DNA from: Congeria kusceri | Lineage: Eukaryota; Mollusca; Bivalvia; Myida; Dreissenidae | Assembly (NCBI GenBank): GCA_027627225.1 | Contig: CM051029.1 | Location: 25,056,851-25,120,850 of the forward strand | Reading direction: 5' to 3' | Length of the DNA stretch: 64,000 nucleotides | Part shown: positions 12,601 through 24,600 of the stretch, in pieces | Layout: each line of letters opens with the position of its first letter | How positions within the stretch are numbered: the stretch's first letter is position 1 | Made by a program: the position numbers and the translations under genes | The notes under the pieces: model-generated | The model's input: only the letters and a program-made list of their open reading frames with translations | The model's database searches: none | Told to the model about the DNA's origin: nothing

Positions 12601-15600
12601 TTCAGAACGAGCGCACTTGTGGCGATTTTATCAGCGGCATCCAGTTGTTCAGGAACATTGGGACATTCAAAAAAGAGAGGTCGATGACATTGACGACGAA
12701 GAACAACAACAAATACTCGCTGAGGGATGCGTTCGCCATGACAGTGTTCATTGAGTCAGAGGGGGTCGTTGAGCCATTCTGGAACAACTGCTACTTCACG
12801 GACAAGATAAATGTTCGATGATGCTTTGGTTATTAATGAACAAAAATGTTTCAATGAATTGCTTTATATTAAAAGAACAACGTTATGAATATCAGAAAGA
12901 AGTGTTTTTTATGAATTGCTTTATATTAAAAGAACAACGTTATGAATATCAGAAAGAAGTGTTTTTACTTTACTCTTCTTGCATATTGTTTAAAAACAAC
13001 AGAAAATAGACTTCTGACCATATTGTAGTACCATACATGCTTCCTATCCCAAAGAATTCGTTATTTTAACTGTGTACTCGATGCAGTTATAAGATTTAAT
13101 ATAATTGAAACGCATGTAAATGTCCAAAGTAAAAGGAAACAAAAGTAATGCAAACCTGGAGTTTGATCATATTCATTAAATTGCAAATTATGTACACCAA
13201 TATTTACGAAACTCGATGCTCTTACACATGGGCCAAATACATCTTATACTTTAAAGTGATGTTAGTTGTTAGTCGGATACTTTTTTGTTTCCTCCCCGTT
13301 GCAATATTTCATTGTTGCATTGTTTTAATTTTAAATAAAAAACAGAACTATATTTCTTTATATTTTATGGATTTGTAGAAATACTTTGTTTCACTAATAC
13401 TCTTTATGTTTGTATTTTTATTACATTATTTTCCGCTCTATAAGTGTTTGCACTAACCCTGAATGTCAAGAGCTTCTCATAACTATATTTTACTGATATT
13501 CTAGGATTTTGTAATAGCACTATTTCACTGATATTCTAGGGCTTTGTGATAACACTTATTTCCTGATATTCTAGCAGTTTGTAATAACATTATTTCACTG
13601 ATATTCTAGTAATTTTTAATAACAATATTTCCCTGATGTTAAAGAGCTTTGTAAAAACACTATTTCACTGATATATAAGGGCTTTGTAATAACACTACTT
13701 CACTGATATTCTAGGAGTTTGCAATAAACACTTCTTCGATGATATTCTAGCAAATTGTAATAATACTATTTCACTGACATTCTAGGGTTTTGTAGAAACA
13801 CTATTTGAAATTTTACTATTTCAAGGATATTCAAGGAGTTAATTATAACACTGTTTCACTGATATTCTAGGGATTTGTAATAACACTATTTGTAATATTA
13901 CTATTTCAAGGATATTCAAGGAGTTATTATAACACTATTTCACTGATATTCTAGGGCTTTGTAATAACACTATTTCACTGATATTCTAGGGCTTTGTGAT
14001 AACGCTATTTCACAGATATTCTAGGAGTTTGTAATAATACTATTTCACTGATATTCTAGGGGTTTGTAATAACACTATTTCAATGATGTTCTAGGAGTTT
14101 GTGATAACAATATTTCACTGATATTCTAGGAGTTTGTAATAACACCATTTCAATGATATTCTAGGGCTTTCTAATAACGCTATTTTACTGATATTCAAGG
14201 AGTTTGTGATAACACTATTTCACTGATATTCTAGGGCTTTGTAATAACATTATTTCACTGATATTCTAGGGCTTTGTAATAAGCTATTTCACTGATATTC
14301 TAGGAGTTTGTAATAACATTTTGTCACTTATATTCTAGGGCTTTGTAATAACATTGATATTCTATGGCTTTGTATTAGCACTATTCTACCTGATTGTCAT
14401 ACAATTATTTCGCTGATATTTTATACGTATGTACTTAAACTATTTCATTGATCTTCTAGGTATTTGTTCGTGACATCGACACCTTCTGGAAAGGCGTCTA
14501 CTGCTATACCACCAACGATCCACGGCTGATGACATTCGATGGACAGTACGTGGAAATCTTAACAATTAGATATTCAATTACGTTTCATAAAAGTACAATT
14601 GCAGTTGCAATGGCTTCTCCATTCCCTATAATATAATATGAAATTGCCCCAATATATAAAATATCTTATGTAGCACTTATATTTGCGTTTCAACAGTTTA
14701 TAAAAGTTGATTCCATATACATAATATTTATTATTCGGTGCCAAAAAATATTTTAGCCTCTATTAATAGATTAACTACATGCATTGAATACGAAATGCTG
14801 TATTTGTCCCAGGTTTATGGACTGATTTAATTACATGAATATACTAATATGTTCACTCTTTGAAGACTATTCATTCGTCCATCAGCTTGCTATTGAACAT
14901 TTGATGAGTAGTCATACCACTCAGACAAGGTTCATATGAGGCGTGTAATGAGAAAACCGGGATTAATGCATGTGCGCAAAGCGTCGTCCCGAATCAGCCT
15001 GTGCAGTCCGCACAGGCTAATCCAGGACGAAATTTCCGCTTTTATGGTATTTATGGTATTTTCTGTTAAAAGGAAGTCTCTTCTAACATAAATCCAAGTG
15101 GACGGCGGAAAATGCCGTCATAGATTAGATTGTACGGACTGCACAGGCTAATCCGGGACGACATTTTACGCATATGCATTATGTCCAGGTTTTCCCACGA
15201 CATGCCTCATATAGATGTAAATTGTTTCAAACCCAGTAGACCAAGAGTGGAACACACTAGCGAATAGTTATCTGGCACCCAGGCCACGAATGTAATGGAC
15301 TTACTGTCGAACATAGTCTTTACTAGACCTGAGTCAGTATTCACCAACGGATTCTTAGAGTTAAAAATTGAGAAACATATAATATTTTTGAAACTGCTCT
15401 ATTTTTAATAGACTTTTGGTTTGAATTTTACTTAGTATTCATCAATGCTGATTTTAGCATTCATTGTTTAGAATAATTTAGAAATGACATAAGCAGCATT
15501 GGAACCTGACGTTTTTGTAAAAGCACTAGTGATTGATATTTATTGAGTTTAAGTCGATTCTTTATTAATCAGTTTATTAATGGGATTGGTAAAAATGGGC

Positions 15601-18600
15601 CAAAAGCATTGCTATGTGGTTCAGCCATTAGTTAGTTTTGACATATAGTGATTTTGAACAAATACATTTAATTTTTTTCATGCAATGCCATGAATATAAA
15701 AAATGAACATAAATACATGCATCTATTGAATATTCCGGTAACGGTATATATTTTAGGTATTACAGCATGCAGTTGTCTGGAGAATTCACACTTTATCAAC
15801 ATCAGAAGTATCCCATAGAAGTAAGATTTATGATTATTCAAATACAGTGAGTTTTTTTTTACAATAGTTTCTTCAATATTGAACATAATTCGTGTCTGAT
15901 GTATTTAAAATTACAACATTCAGCTAGATGCAACTGCACTGGCCTGTATCATCCGGTGAACGTAGTATATTTAGTATTCTGTAAGACAAAAATAACAAGA
16001 ACGTGCTGTAATTGATAAAATATTTATGTTATACGAATATTCATTTAAATATTATTCACATTCTTGAAATATGCATACATGCATATATCTAAAACTGTTC
16101 TTTTATTTGTTGTTTAGATCGGTATATATTTACTTATTATTACCATTAGTATCATATTATGCTACTAATCTAATATATTTTCCCTGTATCTATCAAATCA
16201 CTGCTCGTTTTCTTTTCAATGTTTCAAACACTGTGAATTTTGTTTCCATTGTTGCCTCAAACAGGTCCAGACCGAAGTGTGCATTTAATTTAATTTTTCC
16301 ATCAAATAGGTCCAATCGACGTGCGCATTTAATTTTATTTTTTCATCAAACAGGTACAGATAGACGTGTGCATTTTATTTATCTTTTTTGCATCGAACAG
16401 GTTCAGATCCAGACTGAGCCCTGCTGGCCGGGCGGCTGGACGACGTGCACCTGTGGAGTGACCGTGCGCGCCGGACGTGACGTATACACGGTGACCCACT
16501 GTGAAGGCATGCACCTTATCGAGTGGATAGATCTAAAGGATGATTTACTGGAAGTTTATATAGAACCAGGCTACATGCACAAGGTACACGTTATCCGCTA
16601 TTCTGATTGTTTGAATTGTGCTGTTTATTCATCAATTATGTTGGTAAAAGATACGCTGTCGTTGGGACATTGAGATCCTGTACGGTTGATGAATATGATG
16701 TGAATCATAGTTTAAATACGGAAGGCCTTTTAATGTTAAAAACGATAGACTGTCAGATGTGCTCTTTCATTAATACGAATACAAAACAACAAAAAACAAA
16801 CAAATGCCCCACAACCTACTTTTCACAGCTACAAACAATACTCGATTTATTAAAACATGCCTTGTATACATCAACTGCTTGCATATAAGTTGTAGGCGTT
16901 TCAAACGCATATATTTCCATGTGATTACTTTATCTTGACAGATACCAGTTTGCAATGTGTGCCACGCCAAAAGGTTGTATATCATCAGAGATAAGCTATA
17001 TTACATATCTTTTTTACAGTTTTACCTTCCGCATGGAACGATAGTTGAGGCAAGGTATTATATCAGTCCTTGGTGGTCAACGATGAGTGTGTATGTGTAC
17101 CCGTCGCCGAACGATATGAATCATGTAGGAGGACTGTGCGGAACGTTCAACGGTGACTGGCAGGACGACTTCCTGCATAGCGACGGGGTCACAAAAACCG
17201 AGTCCCCTGCTAACGACTGGGGATTTTGGTGGTGGTGGAGATGGGGTGGCAATCCTGATGACTTCTCACAATCTTGGAGGTGAATATGTTCACAGTTGTT
17301 ATGGATTCTGCACAGTTAATGCAAAGATTACACCTTTCACTGGAGTATGTATAAACCTTTGTTCTAAGATACCTACTTTTACATGTGTGAACATCACGTT
17401 TCAACGTTCGGTATTTTCCCAGTTTCAATAGATATGCATTGAATATTGACAGGAGTAAATTAAACATTAACTCGACAGATGATTACGGGATTAATATGAA
17501 TAGATCAGTATAGCTGTAGGGCACGATGCGTATGTTAATAAAATTCATTTTTTGACAAATTCCAGACATTCTGCGGAATTAATGTTTTGCAACTTAATGT
17601 AGCCAAACTTTCAGTTGGATTAGCTCATGTCATTTCTTTCTGCACATGTTTTTGTCTGTAATCCGGTTTAAACCCCTCAAATTTGTGCTTTGACTCATAC
17701 CATGGCAGTGTCCCTAGTTTTAGTTATGTGTTTTATGTAAAGCCGATTCAGCTGATGATGTGTTCAGATTTAAATGTCAATCAATAGCATTGTGATTTGA
17801 TAGACTTTTACTATAAATTCTTTGATATTACATGATTAAAAATCGTAACTATATATGGAATTTTCATTGTCAAAGGTTGTGACGCATGTCCACGCTGCGA
17901 TTTATTTTTTTTATTTTGTTTTCATGCAGTGTTCCAGAGGAACGCTCTTTGACGAACCCTGACTACGTTGCAACACTGGAATCCTGGAACACCAACGATA
18001 AGTTATGTGTCTGCCCACTAATAGTCAACAAACGAGAGAAGTGGTGCTCCAGGAATGAGGACGCAACTTGTGTCGATTTCATATGTATGATTCTTTTTCT
18101 GTTTAAACATATCATTTACTAGTATGTTAACCTAAATTTTTGGCAGGTTTTTGCCACTAGCGTTTTTACTCCTAATTTTACTACTTCCTAGCTTTTGCTA
18201 AAGAAAACTCATTTATAATCATCGAAAGCATATGTGTTCATTAACGGCTTAAGATTAATACAAATTTAAACATGTACAAGTTTCGTCATAGTATATTTTT
18301 AAATATGTTCTCTATATCGGAATATACTTTTTGTCAAAGACCTTGTTTTGGTATATTATTTTCGTAGATAAGAAACGCGGTAAGAGGATTCAGAAGATCC
18401 TTCGAGACGAGCGTTCTGTGGATCATTTCCACTACCGGGAGGAGGCGGACATTAGAGAGAGACTGATAAAGCTGCGGACGCTGAGGAAAGAAAGGAGTGT
18501 ATCCCGAGTGAAGGTAAGGAAACAGAGGATTTCACTCAGAGTGAAGGCAAAAACAGACAGAGGTGCGTCCAACATGAAGGTAGTGAAAGAGAGGAGTGCG

Positions 18601-21600
18601 TACAGAATGAAGGTGAGGAAAGGCAGGAGTGCGTCCAGAGTGAAGGTAAGGAAAGAAAGGAGTGCGTCCAGAGTGAAGGTGAGGCAAGAAGAAGTGCGCC
18701 CAGAGTAAAGGGGTGATGAAAGAAACGAATGCGTCCAGAGTGAAGGTGAGGAAATGAGTGAGTCCAGAGTGAAGGTGATGAGGAAAGAAAGGAGTGCGTC
18801 CAGTGTAAAGGTAAGGAAATAATGGTGTGCCTCCAGAATGTTAAGGAAAGAGAGTAGTGCGTCAAGAATGAATGTGGAGAAACAAACGAGTTCATTCAAA
18901 GTGAAGGTAAAGAAAGTGAGGAGTGCATTCAGAGTGAAATGAGGAAAAAAAGAAGTGCATTCATTTAGAGTAGTAGTATATGGTGATTCGGTTTTTATCC
19001 CTTAATCATAGCAACTTCGAGGTGTACTGTGTGTGATATGTCCATACATTCTTATGGATTATGTTGTTCTAAGGATGGACTTGATTGTTTTCCATTTGGG
19101 GTGTTAGTATGATTTTGAATCAAATTACATATTCATATTACATTTACCCTGCAAGTTCTTAATTGCGATTTTTTAAATTCTTTATCGCGTTCATAATATG
19201 CGTTTTTAACGACATTTTTCGTCGACATTGTGTATTTAGTAAATATTGCGTTTAACAGCGCCAAGTTAATGTGCCGAATCCCGAAGACTTGGTGGCTGCG
19301 TATAACCAGTCACAGGCGTCTTGCGAGGCATATCTGAAGGATAACTGTGGTGCCGACCTAGCCGGTGAAGTTTCCACAAGGATTGAGAATCAATCAAGCT
19401 CTTGCGCGGAAGATAAGATGGTTATTAACTTTGTATCTACAAATATTTCAGTGGTTATTATTGACCCACGCGGCATAGACCATGCACACTGTTTGCCAAA
19501 CATTAAACTAAACAGTAATGTCGGCCAGAACCTAACAACTAATTACTTGTTAATTTCATATTACGTGTACGTTCACTATTTCTGTTTTGAATTATGACAA
19601 TGTTTCAGTTTTTAATGTTTCTTTAAATTTGTTGTGCTATGTAACGTTCGTTTTATATGGAGTACGTCTGTATATTGTGATTTTAGTTCAATTTGACTGC
19701 TCCTGGTCCGGAAGAAAGCACTTGTCGTAATATGCAATCATCAACCATGATGATTGTCGACAAGGACGTGGAGTTCCAAGTAATTTGCTAATATTTATAT
19801 AGTATAATGAATTTTATAAATGCAAATTGTAGTGACCGAATTGCTGGAACAAAAACCACGTTAACATAATGCAAAACAAAAGTATCAGCAATCTAACTAA
19901 ATGTTCCCAGTCATTTTGTATCTTACACTTTAATACATTGAACATGGAACCAATTTAAATATTAGCCTATATTATATTTTCTTGGTATTTTGTATGCTTG
20001 TCCTTGGTATTTTAAATGCTTATGCAAATTGTATATTAATTTTGGCGCTGTTGTCGAGGATTTCATGTTATGTTCGAGGTATTTCCTCGATGTTGTTTAT
20101 TCCTGATGAAAGTCTGTCCAGAAAACTAAAGAGCTAAGGAAAGAAGCAATAGACTTGCAGTTGATTAGTTGTTTCTTTAATTTAAAGACAGAGGCATGGT
20201 CACACTTTGGATATCATAAAGTATAGCAGTTTAGAAATATTATACATCGTAACATTGCGTATTTTATTACTATTAATCACATACTATTTTTTTACAGACC
20301 AAAAACCCAGAAAAAGCCCAACTTGTAATTGCATCATGCCCAGACAATTGCAACAACAACGGCAATTGTTCTAACGGTAAAACATTTTGCTTCTTGGGCC
20401 CTACCAAAAAGAATCCTAAGTCCAATCTAAAAAGCTGCTAAGGAAATTCGTCACTTAACCTGATGCAGCTGGGCTGGAGTTTCATATATTTTATATTTAA
20501 GTGAACATATTGAACAAAGTTGTCCATGTTTTATATTTGAAACATGGTAAAATGAGAAACATCCACTTATTCAAAATAAGCACGTTTACTACAATAATAT
20601 CAATAAATGAGAACAGTCATAGCATAGTATCGTCACACTTCTAGCAAGGGTAATTTACACGTACATGTGTTAGTTATTTTACATCTGCTCGTGTATATTG
20701 TTGTCATAATGTTGTCATGACGAGCGCTTTGGAGTCTGACCTGTTAAAATATTCTGTTGTTGTGAATATATGTATGTGTATACTTGTATGTACCATTGAA
20801 TACAAAACAACCTGACAATCTTCTGGGTGCCGCATATTTCTACAAGCGTTAACTTTGTCATCCATATTTAAGCCTGCTTAACGTTTGTGACGTTACCAGC
20901 AAAATTCACGAACATGTATTATGTTTGATCCTTGGTTTCTCTATTGTGTTGTATTGTATGGTTTCGTGCCTGAAATAAAGGAGAGTTTGAAGTTAATAAG
21001 CGCTTTTGTACTGCTGATGCTGCTGAAGTTTAATATATATTTATATTTTGAGCGTTACTATTTTTCTTCAGGAACGTGCATATGTAACGAGCATTACGAC
21101 CCGGAGTCCAATTGTAAACTTGACCTTCGCGATCCTCCAACCATTGTCGAGGTCACGGGCGATGGCAACTGTAACCCTAGAAACAAGGCCTGTCATTACA
21201 TCCGTTTCACAACGCAAAATGGTTGCAGTAACACCACAGTTTGTTCGATTTCCTTTACACAGGTATTTACGTAGTAAACGTACTATACTTATATGATAAT
21301 TTTATATGTTATTACTATTGTGTATAATTTTAGTTTTGCAGATTAAACTTGTAAATAACAAAATTGACGACTATTTCTTTACTTGGTAAGGTCAATTTGG
21401 GTTGATGATACATTAAAAAAGCCTCAAGACTTAGTGTTAAAACTAGACTTAAAATATTTTCCTGTTAAATTTAAATATTTTAAAATTTAAACTATAAAAA
21501 TGTGTTTGAAACAATGTGTGATAAGGAAGTATTGAATATTAATTTACGTTTGAATGTGTGCCTCTCATTCTCAATTTGCATTTCTGAAGCAATTGTGTAG

Positions 21601-24600
21601 GTGTTCAGTTAGATTATTTCTAAAAAAACAACGGTGACTTTTAAATTAATTCAGTACAAGATTGACGGAACAGCAACCGAATCCGTGGTTACAACAGTAA
21701 TCGCCAACTGTCCCAATAACTTTGACGCCTACTGTCCAACCACAGTACAGAGCAGGAAAAAGCGACAGGTCGACGACAATCCGGTCATCGCGGAATCGGT
21801 AAATATACATGTTGTGCGATTGGCTACTTAGCAATTAAGTGATAATGATTGGCTGTGATTTTTTATGGGGACCGTGACATTATATGAGCACATTTTAATA
21901 TTTCTTGTAGTGAACTCACTCTATTTAACAAATCCATATTGATATAATTTTATTCAAAATTAAACTTTGCCTCTACATGCATGTATTTATACTGAACATA
22001 TTGTATTTATTGTAACATTTTACTATCTTATTCAATGTAATCTTTCAGTACAACGTGTCTCTAAGCAACGACAACTCCTCGTTCAGCTCACCGAATACAG
22101 TCACTGTACTAGATACCACATGCGTCAAAATTGAGAATGGAGCTGCAGTGATTTTGGTAAGTGATTTTGTTTTAAACAAAACTATTACTACAACTTTTCT
22201 ACGAAAAATATTCCTTCCCCAAAACAAACAACAACAACATCAAAACAAGAAACAAACAAAAGACACAAAAATCATGCTACATCTTTAAGAGCGTGGATGC
22301 ATTAGTTCAGATTTTATTAAGGATCTCTACGGTTTAAAATAAATGCTTAGTTGTGAGATGTTTGTGTGTTTGTTCCGTGGTTTTGTGTTGTTCTTCTTGT
22401 GATATGTTGCATGTGCCCCAATTGGTTATTGGCCCTAAATAAAGGACCATTTCATGCTACTAGTAATAAGTGTTTCTAACCATTCTCTGGAGTTTGATTT
22501 ATTTGTATTGAAAACTGAGGGTCCACATTACTGTAGTACACGCGTTGAAGCGAAATTATCCTTTGTTACATACATATCATGTCAATTGTAGGACGACTTC
22601 TGTCTAATAGACAATGTTTGCTATGGTAACTACACTGATTTGGACGAGTGCCATTCGTGTGACCCAACCATCAAAAGGTTTTCATGGATTCTTAAGGTAT
22701 TGTGGTTTAAAATTCAATGTTAGTTCTATTGAATTGAATATTTGATTGTAGTTTCGTTTACTTATTAAACTGAAAATGGTATACCTTAACTAAGAAATTA
22801 GATTAAGTCAAGTTTCTATGTTTAAATGATCCACTCATGCAAATATTTAAAAACGTCAATCCTCTTCAATCGGCTTATTAATGCATGATTAAATATACTT
22901 CTGAACGTTTTTACATTTCCTCCAGCCATATGTTTAAATGAAATGTGTTAATGCACTTGTTATTTTTGGAGGACGATTTCTGTGACATCGGAGGTGTTTG
23001 CTATCCGTCTGGAAATGTCTCCACCAGCAGCTGCATATCTGAGTGCAACCCGACCTTGGACAAACATACATGGTCACAGAGAGTGGGTTTTTTAATTACA
23101 TACATACGACCATTTCTAAATAAAAAGCTTGCGATGGTTTAAGCGTTTCTTGGTAAACACCTTTGGAATCGTCTTTGTCATATGCGTATGTGTCCTGTAT
23201 CACTGAATATGTGATTGGTGTTTGGAGGTTTGTGTATCTCATCCCTGGCATATGAGTTGAGTTGTATTCACAAATTCATTCTTTCCTTGCGAGATAATTT
23301 CCGAACGATTGTAGACAAAGTGTGATCTAGATTTAAAAGATGTCTACGACTATAAAAACGATTGTAAGCAAAGAATAAACTTGATTTCTCACAAATATGT
23401 CTAAGTACGACTGTAGATAATTAACGTTCTGGATCACTTAAACATTTCCATTAAAATCAAGCCAATGACAAGTTTTCCTAATCTTAGATTTGTTAAGATA
23501 TGCACTTTATGAACTTGATCACTTACAAATATGTCCAAGCACGGCTGTAGACAATTAACGTTATTGATTACTTAAATATTTCCAATATATTTGAAATCAA
23601 CTTAATAAACACATTTTCCCAACCTTAGGTTTGCTTGTCCCATTTCAGACCGACGTCTGCAGCGTTGACGGCCAGTGCTTCAATGACGGAGACAACAACA
23701 TGACCCCCGAGGACTGCCTCTATTGTGACTTGGCCAAGGACCAATTTTCATGGTCACAGCGGGTTGGTTAATATTATTACATTGCTGTCGTGTCGCATAC
23801 AAATCGTGTTTTTTAGAAACATTATTTTTAGACTTTAATGTAGTGTTGTCAATGCTCAGTTACCGTTGACACAGAGGCTTGTGTTCATATTTCATATATA
23901 AACGGGTTCAGGCACACTATTGTTATTCAGTCGACCTGGATTGACTAGCTGTTGTCAAGTAACCGTTCTTGGGTTCATCTTGCAAAACATGATTGATTGG
24001 ACTTTTATTAAATGTTGCCAAAGATCTGTTCTCATTGTTACAACCGGATTTTGTGGACCTTTACTTGTGCAAAGGATCAGGTGTTATGGACACAGAGGGA
24101 TGTTGCAAATCATTTTGTATTTTCCAAGACAAACGATTTATTGCACAGTATTGATATTAAATATATTTCAGTTAACAACTACCATGCATGAGTTTAAGTA
24201 GACAAAGCATGTGGTGCAGATTATTTAATGTTTTATGTGCAGCGTTGTTTTGTTGAATAATGATATTTCGACTTTTGCAATGACCGTTCCTATGCGGTTT
24301 CCCGAGTTTTATTGATATTTGTTTTTTTGTGTTTAGTACGTGTTTTGTCATTTGCCTTAAATAAAGGACATTGTCATAAGCGTTGCAATTTCAAATGATG
24401 ATCGGCATGTCGATTGATTATTGATGATTTAAAAGTCAATTGTTAAGACATAGAAATGTAATTAATCAGAAAAAACGTTAACGGTCTTATAGTATTACAC
24501 TCTATTTCAGGCTGGTTTCTGTTACATAGCTGGTGTTTGCTATGCCGACACTACTGCGAACCCGGCGGATGCATGTAGGTACTGTAACGTGTCCGTGGAT

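Noticed and set aside
18432..18899. Minus-strand 155-codon frame of LLSFLTFTLDA-type repeats
   Set aside because: It is the antisense of the 33-bp donor minisatellite within the + strand gene.
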